Notes under the pieces: model-generated
What the model was told of the DNA's origin: nothing
Databases searched by the model: none
The model's input: the letters and a program-made list of their open reading frames with translations, nothing else
Translations under genes and position numbers: made by a program
Part shown: in pieces, positions 32,111-42,754 of the stretch
Numbering within the stretch: position 1 is the first letter of the stretch
Layout of the letters: every line of letters begins with the position of its first letter
Source: Adiantum capillus-veneris
Lineage: Eukaryota > Streptophyta > Polypodiopsida > Polypodiales > Pteridaceae
Direction of reading: 5' to 3'
DNA: 64,000 nucleotides
Assembly: GCA_014529385.2 (NCBI GenBank)
Contig: CM043942.1
Coordinates: 111,596,141 to 111,660,140 of the forward strand

Positions 32111-32670
32111 CTATCTTTTGTGTCTTTCTTTCTTGGAGTTTTTGGAGAAATTATTGGATTTATCCAATCCATTTATGTTTTTTGGTTGTTTGTGCTTGGT
32201 TTGTGCTCTAGTCATCCCTTGAACATGATTTATCAATTTCCCTTCTAATGAACTACTCAACAACACTTGAACTATGTTTAAGGCCATTTTTCCTTTGTTT
32301 ACCATATTCTTAGGACAATTCTCAAGAAAGTGTCCACCCTTGCGTCTGCATACTCCACAATATGCCTCTATAGATCTCACATTCTTATCCTGTTTAGGAC
32401 AATCATTTTTCCAATGGTCATCAGTTCCACATTTGTGACAATTTTCACTTTTTGGTTTGGGCATTGGCTTAACCACAAGTGGTCTTGCCACTTAGCTTGC
32501 AATAAAATAAATAGGTGCCATATCAATGGGTGATTGTCACGTGGACTCAATAGGGACTGGAGTAGGTTGGTTATACCACTCTTCTTCTATCCCCATTGTT
32601 ACTGAACTACTCTCAAGATATGGAGTAATGGGTACTGATGCATGGTTTTTAGGACCCCTTCTGAAGATGC
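32111..32670 (-). pseudogene. gag nucleocapsid with two zinc knuckles
   Basis: Two C-x2-C-x4-H-x4-C motifs are visible: CHKCGTDDHWKNDC and, 13 residues later, CGVCRRKGGHFLENC. Upstream in the same frame lies gag linker (VPITPYLESSSVTMGIEEEW) with a TGA and a TAA between. It continues the gag at 34150-35311 on the far side of a 1.4-kb insert. Two knuckles in tandem are less usual for plant gypsy elements. Confidence 0.7.
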
Positions 32671-32688
32671 AATAAAGGCACAGTCAGT

Positions 32689-34132
32689 TGTTGGGGAGAT
32701 GAGGATACTCTAGTCCAAGGGATCTCGAAAGAGAAGAAAAATCTACTTCACAAGCACCAAAGAGTAAAAAGTGCCATGGACAGAAGATACGTGGGAACAA
32801 GCTCTTATGCATGCCTACAACCTATATCTTATAGAATAGCCCATTCTAGGTGTGAATTTCTAGTGAAATTTACACGAGGATGTTCGTGTGGACTCACAGC
32901 ACAGCATACTCCGTTTTCACTTTTTTATCGACAGTAAATATTTTTTACCTACAGTAAATATTTTTTACCTACATGGTAAATACAAATCACTTTTTACCTA
33001 CAATAATTTGTTTACCCATGGTAAATATTTTTTACTGCACCATAAGTATTTGGTAGGTAACAGTTCACTGTTACTAGAAGCAGTGATTGGGCATCAACAA
33101 TGCAGTTACAGGAGGAGAAAAGGGGAAAATCTTATGGTAAAGGTGAGTCAACAGGGATAAAGACTTTTGAGTTGAAAAGAGACATGCTGATTTTTTCAAA
33201 GAACACATGTCAAAAGAAGCCATGGTTGAGGATTTTTTGAGAATTTGATATTCAGGAGGACCCAGCTGCCACCTCCCCCCCGCAGGTCCCCCCCTGACAT
33301 GTGCAGAACCTCCAGTTTCAACAGCCACCTTACCTGCTCTTAAATGCTGGTCAAGGCCTTATCCCCATGTGTCACAATCAGAAAAATCAGCATTTACCCT
33401 CCCCTCCCACATCACTCTAGAGAATATCTTGATGGTGACATATCAGGTGACCTCAATCTGTTGACCACCCTAAGCAAAAAGTAACCCCAATCAGCGGATT
33501 TAAGCATGTTTATCCCTAATCCTAAACCCTCTCAGAAACCTATATAAGGAGGCCTTCTCTCACTCAAAACCAACACTTCACCCACTTCACCAAGCAACAA
33601 AGCTATGACGACATTGCTCACAACGAGGAGCTATGGATGGAGCTCTACTCTCTCTCCCTCTAGTATGCTACATTACTAGCCCTAAAACCTAAATAAGGAG
33701 TCTTCTCTCATGCTCCATGGCCACCATCCTCGCCATCATTCTCTAAGGTATTGATGTGTTGCTAGTAGGATCATACCTACTTGCTGGGTTGATTGTTTTT
33801 GACAAGGGATTATGCCATCCTTGGCTTGCTTCTCTATATCCTTGTTATGTATGATCAGATGCCGTTGTATTGTTAAGCTGATGTCTTGTGTATATATATG
33901 CTACATAAGGTCCCTAAGCTTCCTTTCTATGTGTTTTGCCATATGTTTTGATGCCATCATAATGCCAGAAGTCTCACTTGCCTATGTGCACTATGTGTGA
34001 GGTCCCTAGACCTCTTAATTTAGGGTGGTTCCCCCTTTGTTTTGTTCTTTGCTTGTTTGCATGAGGCGTGGTTTGTGGAGTGTGCACGAGTACAGAGGCC
34101 ACCCGATTGCACTGCTCTTTTTCCCGCTATCA
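32689..34132 (+). mobile_element. probable solo LTR inserted in gag
   Basis: Gag similarity stops at about 34150 and resumes at about 32670. The 1444-bp block between starts TGTTGGGGAG and ends GCTATCA. It carries a strong TATA box, CCTATATAAGG, at about 33539 followed by pyrimidine-rich sequence, as expected of a U3-R border. It also has a short repeat cluster of TTTTTTACCTACAGTAAAT units (32930-33055). No matching 5-bp target duplication was found (TCAGT against GGTAC), so the edges are provisional. Confidence 0.45.
33538..33550 (+). promoter_or_regulatory. TATA box of the solo LTR (predicted)
   Basis: AACCTATATAAGG lies mid-LTR, followed by the CT-rich CTTCTCTCACTC. It is a textbook plant TATA context; transcription is not shown. 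Confidence 0.45.
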
Positions 34133-34149
34133 GGTACTAGCACCTGTTA

Positions 34150-35311
34150 CTAAGCCTGTTTTTCAGACACCATGTACTTGATTGGTATAGATCTATTCTC
34201 TGGAAGTGGAGGTTGCTGACCTAATACTGGTTGAGGTCGCTCCACATTCATGGGGGATCTTTGCATTGGTGCCATATTGGGTGGGTATCTAAACATGAGT
34301 TGCCCCTGTGGCCTCATTGGCACATACTGCACATTTTCATCATACATTGTCTTGTAGTAACACTCATTTGTCTCATGATTTGTCCATTTCCCTTCAATAG
34401 TGCACCCATTTTATTTTCCTCTAAAGTCCCATAGGTTGTCCCTGATTTTGTCCCTGCGTTGGGCCTCGCATTGGCATTCTTTGTATATTGTTCATCATAT
34501 TGTTCATGTGTTCAAGCATGTCCTCTATCACATTGGCATGAGCTATATGTGCTGATTCCACTTGTGCTAGCACAATGGATGTGTTTTGCTCGCTTTGAGT
34601 ATCTCTAGCTTTGCTTTCCTCATTGAAGATCTCACAATTATCACTCAAGTCTATCGCATCTAAATTGCATGCTTCCCAGGTCATGTGGTTTTTGCTATAC
34701 AAAAGAGCATGCAAATCTTTGTTTAATAGCTCCTCTAAAAGTAGTGAGACCCTCGGTTGGAATCTCCAACTTCGGGCATTTGTAGATGTACTGCCTTATT
34801 TGACTCACACTATCTTTGACAGTTTCTCCTTGTTTTGTTTGTTAAAACTATAGATTTGTGCCACAATACTATGCTTTATGCCCATTTTAGAATATGTAGC
34901 GACAAATCTCATGTCCAGATTTGGTAAGTCGGTTTTCGATCTAGGAGGTATGGATTTCCCAATTCCCTTAAAATGTGAATGGAAATTGGTTATGCGCTCA
35001 ACCCTTAAAACCTGTCTGAAGCTGGCCAAATGGTCATATGGGTCCTCGGTTCCGCTATATTTTTTAACCCACTTTTGGAAATATGCTGGTCTGACTCTAT
35101 GATTGTGTTTCGCACCCACTCTTTCCCTTCGAGCCCATGTTTCTCCCATTAATCCCTCAAACCAATTGTTTGGTAAGTGTGACCCATGTGGACCTCTTCT
35201 CGTCCTCATGTCACTCGTTTCTCCCCTGCTATAGGTGGCTTTTGCCTTTCTTTCTCTATTGGTACCATTGAGGTGGCTACTCCTTGCTTCACTTCCTCGT
35301 TGATTGTCCAT
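34150..35311 (-). CDS. gag: gypsy gag N-terminal and capsid part (stops inside)
   Basis: The frame 35311-34805 has a basic start (MDNQRGSEARSSHLNGTNRE) and the capsid signature YSGTEDPYDHLASFRQVLR, typical of retrotransposon gag. A TGA and TAA near 34803 break it. The same frame then continues (LLLEELLNKDLHALLYSKN) into 34714-34421. A final Met/Pro/Gln-rich linker is in another frame at 34347-34150 (MRPQGQLMFRYPPNMAPM). It is interrupted to the left by the solo LTR and completed by the zinc knuckles at 32.3-32.5 kb. The gag is not functional. Confidence 0.7.
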
Positions 35312-35590
35312 GCTAGATTAAGATCTAGCATTTGGATCCACATCCTGATCGGTTTCTTGTACGGTTCCCATGATCACTTCACGGATTTAGTGTCCCTGAT
35401 ACTTGGTTTGTTCAATCTCATTCGAAGGCATCATGACAAAATTATTGTTGTAACAATCCCTAAAGAGATGGGTGAGAAGTTCTGATAGTCCCTTTTCCTT
35501 GATTTTGAAAATGTACACAATTTTCAAGAGTGTTAATTGTCCTAATCTGACATGGGTAGTCCATACCAAATTTTTAGTATTGTTTTTTTC

Positions 35591-36140
35591 CTAGTAGTAA
35601 AATCCAAGTCTTAGGTTATCAGTGGGGATGTGTTTCAATGGCTTAGCATCTATTAACTCATACCCTTCTAATTCTAACACTGAAGGTCCCTCCTTTACAG
35701 CTTTATATGGTATTAGAGTATCAACCTCTAATCCCCATTTATCCACTGAATCAGGGTCTTGTATCTTGCAATATTGTACTCCATTTTGGTCTACATACAA
35801 GCCATCTTGTTTTTCTGCCCTAACCTCCTCTTCAAAATCAGTGGTATGTTCGCCGATCCTCATGACAAACTCCTCATTTGGGTCCATATAGATCTTGGCT
35901 TTATATTTGTTGGTCTTGAAAAAAATTCAAGATGTGCTTCAACTTAAGAGAGGTCCCAGTTCCTGATTGTGTTGAAAAAAAATACATGTCTAAGCTTGAA
36001 TCAAAGTAAGTGTTTGACACTTCTTCCACAATAGTTTCTAATGGTTTCCCTTGGTTTATGCTCTCTTTTGTGGACACTCTGCTCCTATTCTCTCCTAACT
36101 CAATCGAGTTTCCCAAAACTCTATCAGATCTTAGGTTCAT
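35591..36140 (-). pseudogene. leader ORF of unknown function (one frameshift)
   Basis: Two frames, 36140-35901 and 35887-35591, read as one protein if a one-base slip in a run of T's (plus-strand A's near 35921) is allowed for. Pieces are GKPLETIVEEVSNTYFDSSL, KHILNFF, then MDPNEEFVMRIGEHTTDFEE and GYELIDAKPLKHIPTDNLRL. It is acidic and has no domain I recognise. It lies between the primer site and gag, so it would be an extra 5' ORF. A preceding ORF at 36895-36473 contains two copies of LYLRRAEDRKLS/IYLRLAEDKSPT. Confidence 0.4.
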
Positions 36141-36472
36141 ATACGGATTTACACAACTTAATTGAACTAATACTTCAACCCTGGAAGGTTGTCTTTGGTT
36201 TCAAATGCAATACTTTTGCCATTTTCTCTCCTATCCTTCACAAAGTTGCAATTCCCTACACGACAACACTTAAAGCCATATGTGATTCCACAATTTGTCA
36301 TTCTTGGATCACAAAATATACAAATATTCCTTATTCTAGTGCCCAATAGACCTTATGTGCAAAAATGTGAAATTCTGCTCAGTTTTATCTTAGGCACATC
36401 TAAGATGTCTGCACCTATCTGTAGGGTCTATTTCAACTTTTATCACATAGCTTGCCAAAGTCAATCATGGTG

Positions 36473-36895
36473 TCAAAATGAAAAAACTGCTTTCCCGGTG
36501 GGAGATTTATCTTCGGCAAGCCTAAGGTAAATATTCTTTATTTCAACATATCTTTGGCTATTTTGACCTGGAGCGGATTCTACATGTGATTTCAAGTTTG
36601 TACAATGAGTTTCACAAAGTTTGGACAATTCACCAATGTTTTTATCATTGTTTTTGATCCATTGGCTTGGTTTTTCAAGTTTTCTTGGTCCTCGTCTTGG
36701 TGTTTGTAACCTTACACAGTTCCAAATTTGATGAAATTTTCTAACGAGTTGTGTTATGGTCTGATTAGACTCTATGGGTTGAAAATTTGTTAAAATGCCC
36801 CCTTTGGAGAGTTTTCTATCTTCGGCTCGCCTAAGATACAACTCTTCCAGACTTACACATTTTTCATCTTTTTCTTCACAAATTACTTTTACCAC
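36473..36895 (-). other. leader ORF with an internal repeat
   Basis: A 140-codon open frame in the retrotransposon leader. It has a repeated motif near each end (LEELYLRRAEDRKLSKG and IKNIYLRLAEDKSPTG). The corresponding DNA phrase (TATCTTCGGCTCGCCTAAG/ATCTTCGGCACGCCTAAG) occurs a third time near 37110, outside the ORF, so the repeat may be a DNA-level leader repeat rather than a protein feature. Confidence 0.3.
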
Positions 36896-37494
36896 AAGGT
36901 TTAGGAATTATCCACACCCTGGTTTCAAGTTTTAGCATGATTTGGGTTTTTCGTGTGAATTCTTTTTGAAGTCTGCATTTTTTTTCCATTTTTGGGTTTG
37001 ACCTAGTGTTTTAGAGATCCAATGTTTCCAAAATCAAGGGGAGTGGTCTAATCAAGTTGGTCTACCACCTTGCAAGTTCAGTTGTACCATGTCAATCACA
37101 AAAACCCTCTGTCTATCTTCGGCACGCCTAAGCTAGATTTGATAATTTTTTGGTTTTCTTCAATGCATCTTAGATCAGATGCAATCTTGATGGTTTTCTA
37201 TTTACCCTCCTACTCAATATGAAAAAACAGTACAAAAGGTAGAAAGTTCAACCTTCAGTCTGAAATCTCTACTCCCTACTTAGGTGATGCCCTTACCAAT
37301 CACTAGCTTGTCTCAAGGACCCTCTACCTAATCTATCCTACTAAATAAAGCTCTTGAGTTCCTTACCGAGTATCCCTACTCTCAAGCACTTGTCCGCCAT
37401 GATAAAGTTAAAAAAGGTGTTACTCTAGCTGAAACTAGAGGAAGTAATGGAAATTTAGTAAATACTTTGGGTTTCTCTCTAGTCTCTGTTGCCT
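36896..37494 (-). other. untranslated leader
   Basis: Leader between the primer site and the first ORF. Contains the third copy of the ATCTTCGG..CGCCTAAG phrase near 37115. No other feature seen. Confidence 0.4.
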
Positions 37495-37514
37495 CGTCCC
37501 TGGCAACGATACCA
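37495..37514 (-). other. primer binding site
   Basis: The minus strand reads TGGTATCGTTGCCAGGGACG. It is a diverged tRNA-Asp-like site; the family form elsewhere in the window is TGGCGCCGTTGCCGGGGATC. It is placed 3 bp inside the LTR edge at 37518. Confidence 0.6.
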
Positions 37515-37517
37515 AAA

Positions 37518-38290
37518 TGTCGGCCAGCTACCAAGCTCACCATATCAATGCTAGCAAAGCGAGAACCACAAACATAAAAATTGTCAATCCGTGGGACGTA
37601 GCTGACCTGACTAGTGCATGGAGGCTACAAGAGATAGCTAATCTCTTGGAAAACCCAAGTCTAAGCCATTCCTACCTATCTTAGTCTCAAATGCGTGTCA
37701 GATATCAAAAGCTACTTTCCTTACCACGAGCTTGTTTTGATTATTTCGTATAAGTGCAAGTCTCCAAATGCAATGAAGCTTTATGCCTAGCATGAGCAGA
37801 GTATACTTAACGCTCGTGTGTACTCAAATTTCATTTCTGACACTCAAACAAATTGTGCCTGAGATAAACAACATATCCTAGGTCATTCAATTTTTGGACT
37901 TTGAAGCACTCTATAGCTTCCTCTAGACGTGATCTACCTATTCCTAAGGTCAAAAACCAGTTTTAGTGCGTGTATGGTGCATAGGGAGAAAAATCAGCTT
38001 GTAGATAGCACGACTAAAATCACACTTTCATCGTGAATACTTGGGTTAAATGGAAAAGGTTTCACCTGCAAATGTGATGGTATGCTCGGAATAGCAATGC
38101 AACACCGTACAAGAGAGACAGAAAGAATAAAAGAAACAGTATACTCAAGTTGAGCTTCTGCAGCAAACGCTTACTTCCATTATCCAAAACTTAGGTTTTT
38201 AATTACAAAATTTGGCTTTTATACCTTAGCCAAGGTTCAAAGAATGAATTTCTAGCTATTTGGATTCAATACAAAGCTTAGAAACTGCAT
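37518..38290 (-). mobile_element. 5' LTR of the gypsy-like element (minus)
   Basis: The left edge TGTCGGCC is next to the primer site. The first 150 bp are similar, in inverse orientation, to the end of the LTR at 56588 (shared GAACCACRAACATAA, ATTGTCAATCC, TAGTGCATRGAGGCTACAAGA). A minus-strand TATA-like GGTATAAAAGCC lies at about 38213-38224. The right edge is uncertain, at or before 38293 where a different LTR starts. Confidence 0.55.
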
Positions 38291-38293
38291 ATG

Positions 38294-39925
38294 TGTAAGG
38301 TTTCGAGTTTCAAAAACCTTAGAATTGTACAAAGCCTGATCAAATTAACTTGGTTGTAAAGAAAACACTGTAGAATGATCCAACTATGGTAAATGTTGGT
38401 ATTTTTGGAATCGGAACCACAGCTTTACTAGGATTAGAATTTTTCAAAACCAAATTTCGATAAAATTTGGAAAAGTTACGGGCTCTGAAAGGTTATACTA
38501 TGAATTTAATTAGTTAAGTAAAATTGAATGGTTTCAGTAATTATTACTGCTAAAGACTTTTTATCCTAAGGTTCTAGAAATTGCAGATATTTCCAAGTTT
38601 AATCATTAAAAGTCAGGAAAAATAGCAGAAATCGATTTTGGAAGTTGGGGGGGGTTGTATGGGGCAGTAATGAACTTGCCGAGGTTGAAATTAGCAGCAG
38701 GGGGGGGTTGTGGAGCTGTAGGGCTGCCTTGGGATGCAAGTTACTGCCATATTTAGCCAATGAGTGCCCAAAAACCTATAAATACGACCCCTTGCTTCAC
38801 AATTTGGAACCGACTAGAAGCCTTGGCAAATTCTCTCTCATCTAGAGGGATCTCTACTCAGAAATCACTAGAGAGCAAAGCTCTAGTTGGTTAATCAGCG
38901 GTAATTAGCGCTAACCCTTTTTAATTAGCAAAACTATGTTAATCTATTTATATTTTCTTAATTAATTTAATTAATAAAGAAGATTAAACCTACTTATACC
39001 CTAAAATTCTCTCCTAATTTTTAATTCTTTGCTGTTGATTATTGAGATTAAGCTTAAGGATACTAATCTAGTTAATTATTATATTATATTATGGATAAAA
39101 TTACTCATTTTAACCATAAATTAATGATAATTATACTAATTAAACTTCTTAAGATAATTATTAGAGCTGTGTTAGGCTATCAAAATGCTAGAAATTTTAT
39201 ATTTTAATTTTTTGAATAATTTTTGTAATTATTTAAGAAGAATTACACTATTTTTGAGAGCTAAGTAAGTGGAAAAATGGTCAAATTAACCCCAAAAATC
39301 TTTGAGATAATTATTAGAGGTAAAACACATCTTAAGAAACCCGTGATAGTTATCTTAACTTCAGATAATTAGTTTAACTAATTATCTCAGCAGCAAAACA
39401 CTGTTTTTATGCAAAATAACAAACTAATCCAGAAAGCTTTGAGATAATTATCAGAGGTAAAACTCATCTTAAGAAACCCGTTAATTATCTTAACTACAGA
39501 TAATTAGTTTACCTAATTATCTCAGTAGAAAAACATTGTTTTTATGAGAAAATTAAAGGGGGAAAATAGCAAATCACACTAAACAGCTTTGAGATCATTT
39601 TCAAAGGTAAAATACAACATTAAAGACCTATAATAATTAGATTAACCATATAAAGTTAATTAAGCTAATTATCTTAGTTAAAAGACCCTATTTTTTAAGA
39701 TAATTTAAAGGAGGAAATTAGTAAATCATGTTATATGATTACATTCTATTTATCATAGCTAGATTACATACTAAAGAGGCCGTGATAATTATGTCAAGGT
39801 TAAAGAATTTGTATAGATATTTATCTAGGTCAAATTATACTAATTTTAGCTAAAAATTAAAGATGGAAATTAGATAATTAAGTTGGAAAAAGAAAAGATA
39901 ATTACCAAAGATAAAAAATATCCTC
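38294..39925 (+). mobile_element. long repeat-bearing gypsy LTR, inverted second copy, truncated
   Basis: Starts TGTAAGGTTTCGAG and is the inverse of 13561-15806, including the GC-rich block with poly-G, CCTATAAATACGACC (about 38774) and the AT-rich repeat zone. About four 135-150-bp repeats are present (markers near 39245, 39395, 39530 and 39680) against about eight in the other copy. It stops abruptly against the truncated integrase of the next element at about 39930. Confidence 0.75.
38773..38788 (+). promoter_or_regulatory. LTR TATA box (predicted)
   Basis: CCTATAAATACGACC sits in a block conserved with the copy at 15.3 kb. The next ~100 bp (through CTCTCATCTAGAGGG) are also conserved, fitting the R/U5 start. 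Confidence 0.55.
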
Positions 39926-39952
39926 TGTACTGAGGTTCAGCTGTGTACCCAA

Positions 39953-40657
39953 TCATTTAAAAACAACTCTCCAAAAGTGATTGTTAAACTTGGGATCATG
40001 GTCACTGACAATGTTACTTGGCAAACCATACAATTTGTATAGATTGTCCACAAATAACTTGGCTAGTTCTGGTGTCTTAACCGTTGATTTGATTGGAATA
40101 AACTTACATAGTTTAGTCAACCGGTCAACGACCACCCATACTGAGTCATGACCTCGTACAGTGGTTGGTAAATCCACAATAAAGTCCATAGAGATGCTTT
40201 CCCATTTTCCATTAGGAATCTCCAAAGGATGTAAGAGTCCTCCTGCTTTCAGGCACTTTGCTTTGTTAACTTGACATTTTTGGCAATGCAAGACATAAGC
40301 TTGAACAAAGCCATGTATACCTGGCCAGTAAAACTATCGTCGTATGAGAGCATAAGTTTTTCTAATACCCGGGTGCCCTGCACATGGACTATCATGACAT
40401 TCATAAAGAATTTGGCGCCGAATGTCTATGTCCGTCGGTACATAAACTCTCCCCTTATGGAGTAGGTACCCATTGTTGATGGTGAAATGCTTCCATCGTT
40501 GTAGTTCATCACTCAATAGAGGAGAACTAGGTGTGGAGGTTAACTGTACACTACCGTCATTGGAGTGAGAAGGATCCCTCATTTGAACATGGCTCCACAC
40601 TTTGGAATATGCTTCATCATGCTCATATTTGCCTTTGAGAGAATCTAAAAAATTCAA
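39953..40657 (-). pseudogene. gypsy integrase, 3' truncated
   Basis: The frame 40657-40334 has linker and zinc-finger start (CHDSPCAGHPGIRKTYALIRR). A stop separates it from 40291-39953, which supplies the cysteines (CQKCQVNK) and the core with first Asp (SISMDFIVDLP) and second Asp (GLPSNIVSDHDPKF). It ends after NNHFWRVVFK, before the catalytic Glu, where the foreign LTR joins. It would integrate cDNA if complete. The missing Glu and C-terminus make it inactive. Confidence 0.8.
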
Positions 40658-40727
40658 TACGAAGTTCCGTGAACAAGAGAGAATTGATCTCTGGCATACG
40701 ACTTAGAGCGTCAACCACTACATTGTA

Positions 40728-41051
40728 TCAGACTTTACGATATCTTAGCTTGGCGTCATATTCCTGAAGAATCTTGGCCCACCTGGCTTTTTGACCCTTC
40801 AAATCCGTTTGTTGTGTAAACCATTTGATGCTTTCATGGTCAAACACAATCTCAAACTGAGCACCATACAAATAATGCCGCCATGTTTTTAAGGCAGCCA
40901 CTATTGCATAGAGTTTGCACTCATAGGCAGAGTAGTTTTGTTGAGCTGCATCAAGCTTCTTGCTTACGAATGCAATCAGCCGTTCGTCTTGTAATAGGGT
41001 TTCTCCAATAGCACGGTCACTGGCATCCGTTTCCAAAACAAATGGTTTCAA
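40728..41051 (-). CDS. gypsy RNase H domain
   Basis: A 107-codon open frame. It has FVLETDASDRAIGETLLQDE (first Asp), then YSAYECKLYAIVAALKTWRHYL (Glu), then FEIVFDHESIKWFTQQ (Asp), matching gypsy RNase H. It ends at a TAG after YRKV. It degrades RNA in RNA/DNA hybrids during reverse transcription. It is separated from RT by degraded sequence (41060-41320). Confidence 0.8.
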   Translation of the reverse strand: MKPFVLETDASDRAIGETLLQDERLIAFVSKKLDAAQQNYSAYECKLYAIVAALKTWRHYLYGAQFEIVFDHESIKWFTQQTDLKGQKARWAKILQEYDAKLRYRKV

Positions 41052-41131
41052 AGGATCTAAATAGCCAGTATGGAAGCTGTAGCCAATGCATCCTTGAGCG
41101 TATCAAAATTGTGATGTTGAGCGGATCCCCA

Positions 41132-41956
41132 CTAAAAATCTTTGCCTTTGCTTTTTAGTTGATCCATCATGGGAACAACAATATTAGCATAGTACGAACC
41201 TTCGGTAAGAACCTGCAAATCCCAAAAAAATCTGTAACTCTTCCAGATTTTTAGAAGGCCATTTTCTGATAGTATCCTTGGATTGATCCATATATATCCC
41301 ATTAGCTGAAATAACATGCCCTAATAGTGAATTTTGTCTTTTAGAAAATCACACTTAGATTCCTTGGAATATAATTTGTTTGTGTGTAACAACTCAAACA
41401 CCTGCCTAAGATGTTGTAAGTGTTCTTCTTCAGAAGCACTGTAGACTAGTATGTCATCGAGGAAAACAATGGCAAATTTTCCTAAATACGGCTTCAAGAC
41501 ACTATCCATAAGTGTCATGAATGTTGCGGGCGCATTGGTTAACCCAAAGGGCATCACCAAGAACTCGTAGTGTCCAAACCGTGTTCGGAATGCAGTTTTG
41601 GGTATATCGGCAAGTCGAATACGGCAAGTCTATTTTCGTGAAAATGCAAGCATGAGTGAGTTTGTCGAACAACTCATCTACTCTGGGCAATGGGTATTTG
41701 TTCTTAACCGTCACCACATTTAAGCCACGGTAGTCTACGTACATGCGCATACTGTCGTCTTTTTTCTTCACTAATAGGATAGGAGAGGCCCATGGTGAAG
41801 AATTGGGTTGTAGCTAAGGTAGTCAACAAGCTGACGTTTCACCTCAGTAGCTTCAGAATAACTCATACGGTAAGACGGTTTACTAACAGGTTTACAGCCT
41901 GCAGCCACGTCGATGCTATGTTGCACCGATCGTGTCGGCGGTAATCCTGGTGGCAA
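41132..41956 (-). pseudogene. gypsy reverse transcriptase (frameshifts)
   Basis: Pieces in order are: 41956-41771 with the region before RT (SKPSYRMSYSEATEVKRQLV); 41771-41502 with KKKDDSMRMYVDYRGLN and KNKYPLPRVDELFDKL; then 41560-41321 with [20 protein letters not shown] and the catalytic [15 protein letters not shown]; then the connection region to 41132. Frame changes lie at about 41800 and 41600. The active-site FLDD is intact, but the ORF is not. Confidence 0.8.
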
Positions 41957-41980
41957 ATCATTAGGAAAAACATCTTGAAA

Positions 41981-42715
41981 TTACTTTAGTAATTTCTGTA
42001 ACTCACTAGCAACATTTGCTTGTTTAGAATTAGCCATTGGTGGAAGAGATGAGAGAGAAGCATGCGGCGTTGAGGAATGTTCAACAGTTCCAATGTTAGA
42101 AAGAAAATGAGACAGTGAGTAACACAAGAAAACTTGATCTATTTCATTATAAAAAACGAGCTGCATAAGCTCAGCGGTAGAAATCAATGGTGATGAAGGT
42201 ACATCCTTCGCTCCTAACAACAACACATGTGCGCCATGGGATTCAAACATCAAGCTATTGTGCTCATAGCTATGATTCAATGATGGTCCTAGGCTATGCA
42301 ACCACTCCCTACCAAGAACCACATGTGCCCTTTCCATGTTCATAACTTGAAAATCCAAGCATGTGGAGTAACCTTGTACTTCCAACAGAACAGCTCGGCA
42401 TTGAGTATCCCAGATTTTGGTATCATGTCCATTCATCATTGCTACCTTGTAGTGGTGGGTACTCGAAGTTTGAGGCAATTTGAGTTTTTTTACCAATCCA
42501 TAATTGATGAAATTGTGAGTAGCACCGTCATCTACCAAGATGCGCACCTTGTGGCCTTGCAGAGATCCGTGCATACGTACTAACTCATGTGATCCAAAGG
42601 TTTGTTGCCACATGAAAGCTGTGAGAAAGCATTCATGTACCACCTCTGTGTGTGTTACTTCCGCTGTAGAGAAGCGTGAGGAAGACTCAAGAGGAAGCAG
42701 TTGCACCGTGTGCAC
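41981..42715 (-). CDS. gypsy protease region (gag-pro junction)
   Basis: A 244-codon frame. The retropepsin motif is VDDGATHNFINYGL (D-D-G where D-S-G is usual), followed by the conserved HYKVAMMNGH and MERAHVVLGREWLHSLGPSL blocks of plant gypsy proteases. It is in frame with the zinc knuckle directly upstream, so gag and protease form one reading frame. It would process the polyprotein; the Ser-to-Asp change at the active site is unusual. Confidence 0.75.
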   Translation of the reverse strand: MHTVQLLPLESSSRFSTAEVTHTEVVHECFLTAFMWQQTFGSHELVRMHGSLQGHKVRILVDDGATHNFINYGLVKKLKLPQTSSTHHYKVAMMNGHDTKIWDTQCRAVLLEVQGYSTCLDFQVMNMERAHVVLGREWLHSLGPSLNHSYEHNSLMFESHGAHVLLLGAKDVPSSPLISTAELMQLVFYNEIDQVFLCYSLSHFLSNIGTVEHSSTPHASLSSLPPMANSKQANVASELQKLLK

Positions 42716-42754
42716 TGCTTTCTCCTTTCCATGAGCAGTAGATTTCCCCTTGGG

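Larger units (their letters stand above)
30944..37517 (-). mobile_element. gypsy-like element with leader ORF and gag, no RT seen
   Basis: The minus-strand primer site at 37495-37514 (TGGTATCGTTGCCAGGGACG, a variant of the tRNA-Asp-like site) lies 3 bp from an LTR edge at 37518. Then come a 2-kb leader with ORFs, a gag (35311 to about 32111) interrupted by a 1.4-kb LTR-like insert, and an unknown coding tail to about 31100. No protease, RT or integrase motif is visible before it ends at the Tat element. It is either non-autonomous or truncated. Its zinc-knuckle block resembles that of the plus-strand element at 59.7-62.0 kb. Confidence 0.6.
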
